Position numbers and translations under genes: made by a program. DNA of 64,000 nt. Source: Tamarix chinensis (taxonomy: Eukaryota; Streptophyta; Magnoliopsida; Caryophyllales; Tamaricaceae). Location: positions 69,181,638 to 69,245,637 of the forward strand of contig CM060177.1 of the NCBI GenBank assembly GCA_030549775.1. Reading direction: 5' to 3'. This document shows positions 1 through 11,210 of this stretch, one piece after another (the stretch's first letter is position 1; every line of letters begins with the position of its first letter). The notes below the pieces were generated by a model. That model was not told where the DNA came from. It searched no databases and saw only the letters and a program-made list of their open reading frames with translations.

Positions 1-898
1 CAAACCGAGTAAGGGTGTAGCTAAGGTCGAATGCGTGCTATGTGTCTTACATGCCTTAGATGTCCTATATAATTATATGTCGTGTTCTATATGCTATTAT
101 CTTAACTATTTCATGTGTGGCGTGGCTTGGAAAAGAGGTATATTCATGTGCCCTGTTTTGGTATGTGCTAATATGGATATGCTGTAAATTATGATGTGAT
201 GTGATATGGCCCTTTAGGATATGCATGCTAGGATAATTAATGTAGTGATGTGGGATGGAGGCATGAAAAATAGAAATGGGAGAGAAAGATAACCAAGGGA
301 AAGTAAGTTGGCTAACGTAGGTAAGGATGACCTAAATAATCTATGATCCATGAGTGGATGAGTAAAAGGGGACTTTAATAAAATGAAAGAGTGGGAGAAT
401 CAAGGGTTTGCATGGGATGATTAGAGTCCGCATGGGGGCAAACTTTATGTATGGAAAGTTGTCTCGGGGCGTGAGGAAAGTAATAGAAGTGTCATTTGGG
501 TGTCTGGGGGCTTCGGGAAAAAAAGTATGTGGGATAGTATAAGGGTGTGTAGGAGACCAAGCTAGGGTTGGGAGGAAATCTAATGTGAGAAGGTGGAAAA
601 AGAAAAAGAAAATAATAAAAATAAATGAGAATGAGTGGGGTAGAAAGTGAGGGTTGGATCTAAGGGTCGTGACGTGTAGGGTGTTGAAATAGTTTGGGAT
701 GTGTAAGGCGGAGAAGGATGGGCCACCTAGACCCATATTAGGGTTTTTGGAGAAAACCTAGTTAGGAGGTGCAGAAGTCTCAATATATGGGATAGGCCCT
801 CCTAGGAGGATAAGTGTGGATATAGTTAGCCATACATGTCAAGGGTGAAACCTTTCGAATAAGATACGATTAAGACACTAATCACTTAAACAGGAAGA

Positions 899-1222
899 TG
901 TTGAGCCGAACCCAGACCGGTCCACCGACAAATAATAGTGGCTAGGAGCCGAGGTGCCCTGCATGACCGGTCCACTGACAAATAATAGTGTCCAGGAGCA
1001 TTTTGCCTTGCATGACCGTTCCACCGGCTATAATAGTGGGGGATTCTGTGCTCAACAAACCAAACGTAAAAACGATAAGACACGGGGAAGACACTAATTA
1101 CTTACAGTGGAACACCTTGTGAGTCGGGGCCAGACCGGTCCACTGGCGAATAATAGTGGCCAGGAGCGTCTTTCCCTACATGACCGGTCCATCGGCTATA
1201 ATAGTGGAGTTCCTGCACTCAC
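899..1222 (+). other. Tandem palindromic modules of LTR A1
   Basis: Two adjacent modules. Module I (899-1057) begins GTTGAGC and ends with a complementary GCTCAAC-like arm; its interior has three copies of a 50 bp unit starting GACCGGTCCACC at 915, 965 and 1015. Module II (1119-1222) begins GTGAGT and ends ACTCAC, with two interior copies. Each interior copy ends in AATAATAGTGG or TATAATAGTGG. Between copies is an AGGAGC...GCCCT-type arm pair. Function unknown; the same layout sits about 1 kb from the 3' end of other family A LTRs. Confidence 0.7.
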
Positions 1223-1500
1223 ATGGATATTTATAATCCAAGATGATTGATTAATGATAGACTAATAGCCTTAAGGCCCTAAAAGTATCGATTGTTCATT
1301 ATAGCCTATTAACATTTGGTTGACTTGTTAAGTATGCGAAGGTGCAAAAGTGAATATTACTTATACATCATTAATATCTGATTGACTTGTCAAATATGTG
1401 AATGTACGGATCTGAATATTATGTTTACACCTATGTTATGTATGGACGTAGTAGTATATCATGTATTACATTGCGTGCCTACTTTTAATTGTGTTTTTAA

Positions 1501-1620
1501 AGGGTTACTCGGTACTGTAGTACTGAAGGGTTCCATTCGTAGGGCCCGTGCCTATTCAATGGGTAGTGTCCCTTGTAGGTCGTTTTAAGTGCTATTCAAG
1601 TGGGCATCGGGAAAGAGCGT
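1501..1620 (+). other. LTR A 3' cassette, type II
   Basis: A conserved stretch beginning near GGGTTACTCGGTACTGTAG, with AGTACT palindromes, then a run ending near GGGAAAGAGCGTAAGG. The reverse complement recurs in LTR A4 at about 13338-13470 and, partly, in the truncated LTR at about 63895-64000. LTRs A3 and A5 carry a different sequence (type I) at this position. Confidence 0.6.
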
Positions 1621-2364
1621 AAGGAACTATCCGGAACTGTTAGGGTTTTACTCCGTCTCCTTTAAATTCACAATTTCAAGGTATTCGTTGTTTTGTAACC
1701 ACCACTTGATGGATTATATTCGTAGAAAATGTTACTTGCGCTACTCTGATTTAATTATTAGTTGAGTTTCTCGTAATTTTTATTTTGCTCCTTTAGCTTT
1801 AGCACTTGGTAAGGGAACGCTATGAATGAACCGTACTGTTACTAAGTGTGGCGGTAATTCCCCAGAATTCACAGGTTGTGATTTTGCTTTCGCTAATTTT
1901 CTTTTAATTAAACGAAGTTTTCAATAATAAACTTTGGGGGAGTTACAATGAAATTCCCCAAAAATTATAATTTTATTATTTATTATTAAATAAGATTTTA
2001 TTATGAAAATTAATTAAATACATTATTTTTATTAAAATAAAAGGGTAATTAGTTAGGGTAAATTAAGAAGAAATTTATAAGTATTTTAATTAGGAGAAAT
2101 TTTGGTATTTTAGCCAATTAAGGATTTTATTTTGAAAATTAATTAAATAAATTATTTTATTTAAAATAAGAAGGAGAAAATAGTTCCAAATTAATATTAA
2201 TTTTATAAATAATTTAATTGGATAAAATTTGGGTGATTTGCTAATTAAAATGGAATTTATGAAAAATATTTCAAAAATCCCAATTTAGCATAAAAAGGGA
2301 TTTGAATATTATTATTTTTAAATATCCTAAATATCCTAATTAATTTTATTGGCTCTAACCCATT

Positions 2365-3620
2365 ATTTTTTTTTCTTTTTCCCATTTTCCTTTTTCCTTT
2401 TCTTTCTTCCTTTTTCTTTCTTCTTCTTTTCTTTTCCTTTTTCTTTTCCTCCCCAAACTGGGCCTATCCCAGCAACCTAGTCCTCCCTTCCTCTTTTCCT
2501 TTCCTCCTCCCGGCCCTGCCCGCACAACCGGTGCCTCTTTCCTTCTTCCAACACCGCATTTTCCCTCTTTGTCCCTTGGAACACTGTGTTGTGATAAAAA
2601 AATTTTAAGCAGCGCGCTCGACCCAGTTCTTTCCCCCTTTTCCTTTCTTTCTTTCCCTGAACCGCCGGTCCAGTCTTTCTTTCTCCTTCCTCCTTCCTCT
2701 TCCCCCATTGTCGACAGCCTGCCATTCCCGCCGCATACCTGCAACTCCTTCTGATCGGCCAAAAATTTTGGCGGTGACTACTCACGATCGCTGCCCACCT
2801 CCCCCTCTCTTCCTCGTCAACTCATCGAACACACCTGCCTACCCATTTCCCCTCTCTTCGCACGTTCCCCTTTTTCCATCCAACTGCTTGCCACGTTTCT
2901 TTTGAATTTAGCCGGCAACCATCACCACCAGCGAGCCCAACTGACCTGCCGATCCTCCCGTTCTCCCCCTTTGACCTAACCCACCCTTTTCCTCCTATAA
3001 ATACCACCTACCCAGTCTACAATCGAGCTTTTCCCTAAAACCCAATTCTTCCCGACCTTTTCACAACCGTCCCTTCAGACACCTATTCCGCCGCCTCCGA
3101 CCAACACTGCCGCCCATTCTGGCCACCCGTGCACTCCTTGCACCGCCCCTAACTATCTGTGCCTTCCTCCTCCCACGATTCTTCCTGCATGAGCCACCGT
3201 AGTTGTGCAAAGTTCTCACCTCAACCAAACCATTTTCTTCCACTGCCGCCCTTCGAACCACCATTAGCCACCTCCTCCGCCGCTTCCGCCACTTCTTTTA
3301 CCTCTTAAATTATTCTGTAGAGCACCCTCTACCTTCCCCTACCCTTCTTTTCCTCTTCCTCCCTCTCCTCCTCTCTTTCTCTCCTTCTTCTCCATTTGGC
3401 TACCACCGCCGTGCGCCGCTACCTTTGGTTGTGCTGCTACCTCCATTCTACTCCTCTCCCTTTAGGCATTCTTAAACATTCCAACTTCTACCTCCATTCT
3501 CCCTATCTTTTTCCCAGCATTCAAAATTTTCCTTTCTCTTCTCTTTTTCCAGCCACCGCCACGCCACCGTGTACCACCGTCGGTGCCACCCCTCACCACC
3601 AGCCTAAGGTTGATCCCTAG
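2365..3620 (+). other. Polypyrimidine/GC-rich leader of LTR A2
   Basis: The plus strand passes from a nearly pure C/T tract into GC-rich sequence full of CCACC and GCCGCC. The same order occurs at the same place in A3 (7840-9070), A5 (about 49610-49980) and, reversed, A4 (20160-21450). Frames on both strands here (for example 2355-2762 minus and 3203-3475 plus) have strongly biased composition, recognisable as no protein family, and are not conserved as frames between copies. I read this as the promoter and transcribed leader of the LTR, not coding sequence. Confidence 0.6.
2996..3003 (+). promoter_or_regulatory. TATA box of LTR A2
   Basis: TATAAATA preceded by CTCC and followed by CCACC. 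An identical TATAAATA lies at the matching place in A3 (8445) and A5 (49998), supporting a conserved plus-strand LTR promoter. Activity is inferred. Confidence 0.55.
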
Positions 3621-3679
3621 ACCCTCTCAACCCTTTTCCCTATTTTTACAAGCCTTAAATTATTTTATTTCATTATTCT

Positions 3680-3828
3680 AATATGAATCCTATTATTATT
3701 ATTATTATTATTATTATTTCCATTATTAATATGTATTAGTATTATTATTATTATTATTAATGTTAATGTTAATGTTTCTATTATTATTCTTTCGAGGGTC
3801 GAAGCCTTATTATATTTTTAATTTGATT

Positions 3829-3860
<32 letters not shown>

Positions 3861-3972
3861 GTTATTATCTTTATTATTAATATAAATATGTTATTATTAT
3901 TATTATTATTTTTATTATTTTTACTATTTCAAATTACTGTTATTATTATTATTGTTAGGCAGTCATTATTAA

Positions 3973-4008
<36 letters not shown>

Positions 4009-4183
4009 TTTGAATTACTGTTATTACTACTACTACTACTTTCAATGTTAATATTATTATTCTATATAGGGCCGAAACCCTATTGTACTTATTTTAAAAT
4101 TTGGTAGTAGTATTATAAATATCATGTCTTATTATTATTAGTGTTATTAGTATTTTATTATTATTAGTATTTATTCTTATTAA

Positions 4184-4220
<37 letters not shown>

Positions 4221-4520
4221 TATTAAGTTATTATTACTCAATGTAGGGTGGAAACCCTACTTCTTTTTAAATTCAAATATTATCCTTACTATTACTACCA
4301 TTATGATTATTATTATTATTACAATATTATTATGGTTTTTATCATTATTATTATTATCATTATTATTATTATTATTTCATCACCATTATTATTACTAAAT
4401 TTGGTTATTTATTTTACTAATAATATTATTATCAGTATACTTTTAGTAAAGGGGCTGAAGCCCTTATTTCACTATGTTTTTGAGTAATGCCTTTTTTTAT
4501 TATTATTGTTACTATTTTTA
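3680..4520 (+). repeat. ATT-rich tracts alternating with short hairpins in LTR A2
   Basis: Long imperfect (ATT)n and (TTA)n runs interrupted about every 150-280 bases by a short GC-rich inverted repeat: GGTCGAAGCC near 3797, GGGCCGAAACCC near 4070, GGGTGGAAACCC near 4246 and AAGGGGCTGAAGCCCTT near 4450. The open frames in this stretch are runs of Leu, Ile and Tyr created by the triplet repeat. Confidence 0.8.
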
Positions 4521-5039
4521 TTATTCTTGTTAATATTAATATTGATATTATTTTTTTACTATTATTATTTTAATATTTTATCAAAACCCTAGTCTTATAA
4601 TAAGTTAGTGGTTAATAGTATTTTTAATAGGAGGGAGTCTAATTTTAGCTTTTCCCTTATAATAGGTGAAATCAGTCAAAGCCCTAAGGAGGCGTAGGAG
4701 TGTGCTCCAAGACCGATGTCGTTTTAGGTAAGGGATACTGAGGCCTTTTGTGTGCTTATATGCATTATGTGCTTCGCATGCTATGTATCCTATGTTTATT
4801 ATTGTAATTATTTTGTATATGGTATGACGTGGAGTTCAAGCATGTTCTTGTGTTGTTATATGGCATGTGTATTATTTATATATGATGATATGTGTTGTGA
4901 CCCTATAAGACATGCATGTGAGGGTGTTGATGTGGTTTGTGTGGGAGAATGGATGAAAAAGGAGGATGGGGAAATAGGTTGACCAATGGAGGTGAGTTGA
5001 CCTAATTATTTTAATGATTCATGAGTGGAAGAATAAAAT

Positions 5040-5215
5040 AGAGAATTTTAGGGTTTCGTGTGGGAGAATCTGACTTATGATTTTTATGGTTTTGTGTGGG
5101 ATAATATAATTTATGGTTTTATATGAGGGAATCTAATTTATGGTTTTGTATGGGAGAATCTAATTTATGGTTTTATATGGGAAAATATAATTTATGGTTT
5201 TATATGGGAGAATTT
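5040..5215 (+). repeat. 27 bp tandem repeat in LTR A2
   Basis: About five imperfect copies of a 26-27 bp unit with the core GGGAGAATCTAATTTATGG followed by TTTTATAT. A longer array of the same family occupies the matching position in A3 (10085-10500). Confidence 0.75.
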
Positions 5216-5550
5216 ATTCTTCTAATTTGCATTTATTCTTTTTGATTTATTACCTTGTGTTAAGTGTTTTGATTAAACCTTTTATAAATTGTAAGATTAT
5301 TCCCTTCAAGGAATTTTGATTTCGCACTCTGATTTCTTAGTTATTATCTCGTTAATTCATTTTATGTAATATTGGTTTACATTTTATATTAATATTTTTA
5401 GCCTTAGCACTTGGTACTGAAATGATCGGAGAGAACCGGTTTGGTACTAAGTATGGTGGTAACATCCTCAAAATTCATGGGTTTTAAATTAAGTATGTTA
5501 ATTACTTCCGCTTTAAAAAAAAGTAGTGAATTTTGGGGTGTTACATACAA

Positions 5551-6214
5551 CTTTGGTCTTGATTAGTTTTATTTTCATCTTTTTTTATTGCAATAAATAA
5601 TGTAGTAGCTAGTGTGTGTGTGGGCTGCTTAAAACCGTTGAAAGGAGTAGATTAATGGGAGTGCTATTAGCTCTTTCAAATGGGTATTTAATCCCATTAA
5701 GAAGATAAGGAAAAAGGGGCACCAGATTAAGGAATTGTTGTAGTTTCATTTCTATTCATTAAGGGGAAATTAATGCCTTAATGAGGGGAGGTAAAAGGGT
5801 GGCATCTCTTTAATTCTTAGATGTTATAGTTGAACAATTTTGGGGCTATTATTCAGCCAAACCATTGGCTTTCTTTTGCTGTATGATATTGCCTATAAAT
5901 ATAAGTTTGAAGAAAGGAATAATAGTTCCTGATTATTCACAATATACCTTATGGTTTTCTTTTTGCTTTGAGTTTGTCTCAAGTTAAAGATTATTTCCTT
6001 ATAGCTTTGAGTTTGTCTTGAGTTATAAGATTAGGGTGAGCTTTGAGTTTGTCTTGAGTTCTTACCTAAGATCCCAGAACTTTGAGTGTGTTCTTGAGTT
6101 TTGGTTCATTTTATTATTTCATTACTACTTAAGTTTCTGTCCAAATTTGAGTATTCATTCTTGAGACTAAAATTAACTTCGTGATCTAAGAGGGTGTTTT
6201 GAGAATTACATCAG
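5551..6214 (+). other. Unassigned sequence with TATA-like site and short repeats
   Basis: The segment between LTR A2 and a family B fragment. It holds a TATAAATA at 5894-5901 followed by an AT-rich leader and, at about 5960-6110, four copies of a motif like CTTTGAGTTTGTCTTGAGTT. It could be part of a decayed copia-type LTR, but I could not find convincing ends, a primer-binding site or coding sequence. Confidence 0.3.
5960..6110 (+). repeat. Tandem CTTTGAGTTTGTCTTGAGTT motif
   Basis: Four imperfect copies of a 20 bp motif spaced by about 20-30 bases of variable sequence. Two are nearly identical; the last reads GAGTGTGTTCTTGAG. No coding meaning is seen. Confidence 0.55.
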
Positions 6215-6608
6215 TTTGATAACATGGAATCATGTTAAGATTAATTTGGGAATGAATTGTGATTTTTAGTTAAGCTTGGATTCATAGGTTTGGGTATTGT
6301 TTTACCCAAACCACTTGACAGCTCATTAGACTGATTGATTGGTTATGCAAATGGTAGTTCAATTTGGTAGCCACTTTTTGTTGGTTGCATTAACGATCTG
6401 TTGGTGTGATGAACCAGTCAAATGTTTCTTATGAACAATCGACTATTTTGGTAGATTTTGAAAATGGATTGAAATTTAAGTTAAAATGTAAATTTCAGGT
6501 GAACCATTCGATAGGTTTTTCGAATTGATCAACTAGTATAACCAGGAACTAACATTTTAAATTTTTGGATAACTAGTCAACTTGTTACCCTAACCGATAG
6601 ACTAGGTC
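6215..6608 (+). mobile_element. Family B LTR fragment, truncated
   Basis: Matches the plus-strand family B LTR at about 28760-29080: a stretch with ATGAATTGTGATTTTTAGTT and GGTTTGGGTATT is followed by several motifs of the type ACTGATTGATTGGTT and ACTAGTCAACTTG. It is cut at 6609 by the start of a family A-like LTR. Confidence 0.55.
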
Positions 6609-7411
6609 TATAATACCCTATATTTTAAAATTCAATTCCCTTAAGCTTAAGGATTTTATTAATATAATTTGATAAACAAATAGTTAATTATTTAATCCGT
6701 TATCCATTTTATGGTTTTATTAAAGGTTTTGAATTCATATTATAATTTTTTAATCATTGTCATGTAAATTATTCTAGATAAATTTGTTTGTGATTATGAT
6801 TTTTATTATGTTCATATGAGTTCAATTTTTTTAAAAAAATATATTTATTCTCCCTCGATTTTCATTCAGCATTTCAAATTAGTTTCTGATTATAACTTCA
6901 TCATATGATTATAACTTTATTTGGGAATTATATCTCATCAACAAAAAATAAAAATTTTAAATTATAAAATTCATTTAAAGTGGTAAAATCATTTTTATTG
7001 TTTTCATTTGTAACAAATATTTCACTTGTTGAATTTACTTATTTATAAGGGTTTGATAAGATCTTAAAAAAAATTATATGAAAAATTTTCATAACTTATT
7101 TATGTCTTTCTTTCTAGAATTAAGTTTCTTCCATTTTTTTCCTTGTTTTTTTTACAAAAGATCTTTCTTGAATATAATTTAAATTAATCACACTTCCTTA
7201 AAATTTGATTTAAATATCTATCTAGATAACTTTGAATATTATTTTAAGATCATATTATAGCTTCTTAAATAATACAAATTATTCCTATGGTTACTACCTT
7301 TATCCAAAAGTTTTATTTTTTGAATTATTTAAATAACTTTTATGTTAGTTTTATTCCCTTTAGATCTTTATAAAACCATTTTTTTAGAAAACTTTTCTAT
7401 AAAATTGTTCT
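6609..7411 (+). mobile_element. Decayed family A LTR, 5' part, interrupted by A3
   Basis: Starts TATAATACCC, a TGTAATACCCC start with a G to A change, and runs parallel to the first 800 bases of LTR A5 (48729-49530): both share the ATTTTATTA, TTGTGATTATGA and TTATAACTTCATCA-like landmarks in the same order. At 7412-7416 it is interrupted by A3. Its continuation should start at 12162 but soon becomes unrecognisable, so the 3' end is not assigned. Confidence 0.6.
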
Positions 7412-7839
7412 TTATTTGAAATGCCCCGAAAATTTCTAATTTTATAAACTTAATTTAAAGGATATTTATTATAAGAATTATTTAAATAAATTATTTTTAA
7501 ATTGAATTAATTAGGACAAATTAAGAAGAAATTTATAAGTATTTTTATTAGAAGAGAATTTGGGTAATTTAGCTAATTAAGCATTTTATTTTGAAAATTA
7601 ATTAAATAAATTATTTTATTTAAAATAATAAGGAGAAAATAGTTTCAAATTAATATTAATTTTATAAATAATTTAATTAGAGAAAATTAGGATGTTTTGC
7701 TAATTAAAAAGGAATTTATGGAAAATCTTTTAAAAGTCCTAATTTAGCCTAAACAGGGATTTAAATAATATTTTATTTAAATATTATCATTTTTAAATAT
7801 TCCAAATATTCTAATTAATTTAATTAAGCCAACCCACTA

Positions 7840-9070
7840 TTTTTATTTTTCCCTTTTTCCTTTTCTTTTTCTTCTTCTTCCTCTTTTCTTTTTCTTTTTT
7901 CTTCTTCTCCCGAACTGGGCCAGTCGCGGCCCAGTCTTCTCCTTTTCTTTTCCTTCGGTCCAGCCCGCGCCCGCGCGACTTTGCCTCCTTCTGCCGCCCC
8001 TCGACGCGCCGCGTTTTACTTATTTTCCAACTTAAACTCAGCGTTCCATTTAATACCTCCTCCTCCGTCGCCGAACCGCTCGGTCTCCTTCCTTTCTTTT
8101 TCTCTTCTTTCTTTCTCGGCCGCCCGGTCCAAGCCCCCCATCTTCTTCTTCCCCAGCCCGACGCCACCGACCTGCACCTGCACCGCCGCCCGCCCTGGTT
8201 TTTCGCCGGTGATCTAGCCCGATTTGACCGGCCTTTTCCTCCCTTTCTCTTCCCCTCGTTTCGGCAGCCTCATAAACCCTATCAACTCTCCCTTTTATCG
8301 CGCGATTTTCCTCTCTCTCTCTCCTGCGCACCACCCCTTCCCCCGAAAAATAAACCCACCAGCCAACGTCGCCTCCGGCGACCGGAACCCTACCTTCCCT
8401 AGCTACTAGCCGGCCCACATAACCCTATCCTCCCTTCTAAAGCCTATAAATACCCCCCATAATAACCTGTATCGAGCCTTTGGTTTTCATTGCCCATAAT
8501 TTTCCCTTTTTCGCCGCCACCCCTTTAGACGGTAGACCTGACGCCGTCGACCAACACCACCACCTATTCCGCCTACCAAAACATTCCTTGCACCTCCATC
8601 TAGCTAACCAAACGTCCCATATCTCTCGATTCTTCCTTCACAAGCCGAACGAGCTGTGCAAAGTTCCCTTCCCGATCAACCCTTTCTTCCACCTCCGCCG
8701 CCCTTCGAACCACCATTAACCACCTCTTCCGCCGCTTCTGCCACCTATTTCTCCTCCCATTCTCTTCTTTAGAACCTCCTCTATCTCCCCATACCTTTAT
8801 TTTCCTCTTTCTCCCTCTCCTCCTCTTTCTTTCTCCTTCTCCTCCATTCGACCACCACCGCCGCCGCCGTGCGCCGCCACCTTTGGCTCCGCCACCACCT
8901 CTATTTTGTCCCTCTCCTTCTGGGGAACTCAAAACAACCCAGCTCCCATTTAAATTATTCCTATCTTATTCCCAGCATGCAACTTTCCCCTCTTTCTTTC
9001 CTCTTTCCGGCCACCGCCGCCACCGCCACTGCTGGTGCCGCCTATCCCCACCAACATTTGGTTGAATCCT
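7840..9070 (+). other. Polypyrimidine/GC-rich leader of LTR A3
   Basis: Counterpart of 2365-3620, with many shared blocks, for example the GTTGAATCCTAGACCCTCTC-like end. Frames at 7820-8167 (minus), 8050-8418 (minus), 8480-8719 (plus) and 8600-8932 (minus) run through it but are not preserved in A2 and show only Arg/Lys/Glu/Gly or Pro/Ser bias. Confidence 0.6.
8445..8452 (+). promoter_or_regulatory. TATA box of LTR A3
   Basis: TATAAATA in the context AAGCC...CCCCCC, at the matching position to 2996 in A2 and 49998 in A5. Confidence 0.55.
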
Positions 9071-9139
9071 AGACCCTCTCAGCTATTTTCCCTATTTTTA
9101 TAACCCTTAAATTATTTTATTTCAATTATTTACTTATAA

Positions 9140-9423
9140 ATACTATTATTATTATTCTTAATATTTATATTTTAATATGCATCATTATTATTATTATTAG
9201 TATTAATATTTTATTATTATTTATGTTGATGGCTGAAGCCTAATATATTTTAATTCGATTTTATTATTATTCTTCTTATTATTTCTATATTTACTATTAT
9301 TAATATTAAAATGTTATAAGTATAATAATAATAATAATTATTATTATTTTCTATTTCGAATTTCCATTATTCTTATTTATTATTATTAATATAAATATTT
9401 TAACATTAGTGTTGTTAATAATG

Positions 9424-9506
<83 letters not shown>

Positions 9507-9660
9507 TCTGAATTGGGTTATTTATTTTACAAATAATCTTTTTAGTATTATTTTGGTAAAGGGTCCGAATCCCTTATTTCCTTTTATTTTTGAGTAATGC
9601 CTTTTTATTATTATTTCTACTATTTTTATTAATCTTATTAATATTAATATTGATATTATT
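9140..9660 (+). repeat. ATT/CAT triplet tracts in LTR A3
   Basis: Imperfect (ATT)n tracts with a (CATTAT)n stretch near 9460-9490. They are interrupted by GATGGCTGAAGCC near 9230 and AAGGGTCCGAATCCCTTA near 9556, equivalents of the short hairpins in A2. The open frame at 9409-9597 is a Leu/Ser run produced by the repeat. Confidence 0.8.
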
Positions 9661-10084
9661 TTTGTACTTTTTTTATTATTAGTTTATCCAAAAGCCTAGT
9701 CTTATATTACGTTAGTTTTTAATATTATTTTGATAGGAGATAGTCTAATTTTAGCTCTTATCTCATAATAGGTAAAACCAGTCAAAACCCTAAGGAGGCG
9801 TAGGAGCGTGCTCCAAGACCGGTGTCGTTTTAGGTAAGGGGTGCTAAGGCCTTTTTATGTGCTTATGTATATTATGTGTTTCGCATGTTATGTATCTATT
9901 GTTTATTATTATTAAATATTTTATATGTGGTATGACTTGGAGTTGAAGTATGTTGTGCATGGTATGTGTATTAATTATGTATGATGATATGTGTTGTGTA
10001 TGTGAGGAAGTCGATGTGGTTTGTGTGAGAGGAAGGATGAAAAAGGAGGATGGGGAAAGAAGTTGACTAAGGGAAGTGAGTTGA

Positions 10085-10500
10085 CCTAAATTTTATGGTT
10101 TTATAAGGAATAATCTAGTTTATGATGCTATTTGGCAGAATTTAATTTATGATATTATATGGGAGAATTTAATTTATGATTGATTGGGAGAATTAAATTA
10201 AGGTTTGTTTGGGAGAATTTAGTTTATGATGTTATTTGGGAGAATGTAATTTATAATATTATATGGGAGAATTTAAGTTATGATTTGATTGGGAGAGTTA
10301 ATTTATAATTTGTTTGGGAGAATTTAGTTTATGATGTTATTTGGGAGAATGTAATTTATAATATTATATGGGAGAATTTAAGTTATGATTTGATTGGGAG
10401 AGTTAATTTATAATTTGTTTGGGAGAATCTAATTCATGATGTTATTTGGGAAAATGTAATTTATGATTTGCTTGGGGGAATTCAATTTATAGTTTTCCTT
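10085..10500 (+). repeat. 26 bp tandem repeat with a 105 bp higher-order unit
   Basis: Imperfect copies of a GGGAGAATTTAATTTATGAT-type unit. Four basic units form a higher-order unit of 105 bp that occurs twice, almost without change, at 10211-10315 and 10316-10420. This indicates a recent local duplication inside the LTR. Confidence 0.8.
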
Positions 10501-10559
10501 GGGAGATTCTAATTTATGATTTTATGTGGAAGAATCTTTATGGCTTGAATTTAGGGTTT

Positions 10560-10860
10560 GGTATGGAAGAATCTTTATGGTTTGAATTTAGGGTTTGGTA
10601 TGGGTGAATCTTTGGTTTTGGTTGGATTGAATTTAGGGTTTTGTATGACGGAATCTAGGGTTTACCTGGTGGTATTAATGGATGTATGTTGGTATTAGGG
10701 TTTGTATGATGATATCAAGGTTTGTATGGTGGTAATTATAGTTGTATGGTGGTATTAGGATTTACATGGTGAAATTGATGATTGAATGGTGGTATTAGGG
10801 TTTGCATGGTTGAATTTAGGGTTTCACGTGGAATTTTAGGGTTTGCATGAAAACGGTTCA
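10560..10860 (+). repeat. Short tandem repeat GGTTTGTATGGTGGTATTA type
   Basis: Degenerate units of about 25-30 bp with the shared words TTTAGGGTTTG, TATGGTGG and TATTAGGG. The matching part of A5 has the more regular 79 bp array (52195-52500). Confidence 0.6.
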
Positions 10861-11210
10861 AAGGTTTGCATGGGGAGATTAATGTCTGCATGGGTATGAA
10901 AATTACGTGTGGAAAGTTAATTTGGGATATAAGGAAGGTAATGTAAGTGTTGTTTGGGTGTTTGATCGCTTAGGATGAAAAATAGCACGTGGAGCAAATT
11001 AAGGGTACGGAGGAGACTGAATTATGGTTTGTTGTGGTTAATTAAGGTCTATGGTGGTTGATTAGGGTTTTTTGTGTTATCATATGTATGTGGTGATTAA
11101 AGTGTAAGTATGATGATGATTATGGAAAATATGATTTATGATTCGTGCATGTCTATGGTGAAAGCTTTTGATAAGATACTTAAAACATTAATTATCTAAA
11201 GAGGAAGATC

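Larger units (their letters stand above)
1..1947 (+). mobile_element. Family A LTR (A1), 3' part, cut by window start
   Basis: The 3' end of a plus-strand LTR. It ends in GGGGGAGTTACA, a variant of the GGGGTGTTACA terminus shared by other LTRs here. It carries the palindromic module pair at 899-1222 and the cassette at 1501-1620, both also found in LTR A4. The last 150 bases hold the conserved stretch around TTAGCACTTGGTA and GTGTGGCGGTAA that recurs near the end of every family A copy. Its 5' end lies outside the window, so length and TSD are unknown. Open frames at 341-736 and 886-1083 are not genes: no homology is visible and the second runs through the palindromic module. Confidence 0.75.
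1949..5545 (+). mobile_element. Solo LTR, family A (A2), TSD TACAA
   Basis: A 3597 bp unit starting TGAAATTCCCC and ending TTTGGGGTGTTACA, flanked by perfect 5 bp duplications TACAA at 1944-1948 and 5546-5550. No internal retroelement region or second LTR adjoins it, so it is a solo LTR. In order it contains AT-rich sequence, a polypyrimidine tract (about 2365-2460), a GC-rich leader with a TATA box, ATT-rich tracts (3680-4520), a 27 bp tandem repeat (5040-5215) and the conserved 3' end. It lacks the palindromic modules seen in A1, A3, A4 and A5, which suggests an internal deletion of about 1.2 kb. The TSD overlaps the terminal TACA of LTR A1. Confidence 0.88.

Noticed and set aside
2355..2785. 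Two overlapping minus-strand frames rich in Lys/Glu/Gly
   Set aside because: Composition of the C/T tract of LTR A2; A3 has similar frames in other phases without sequence conservation.
4183..4487. Leu/Ile/Tyr-rich frames
   Set aside because: Translations of (ATT)n triplet repeats.
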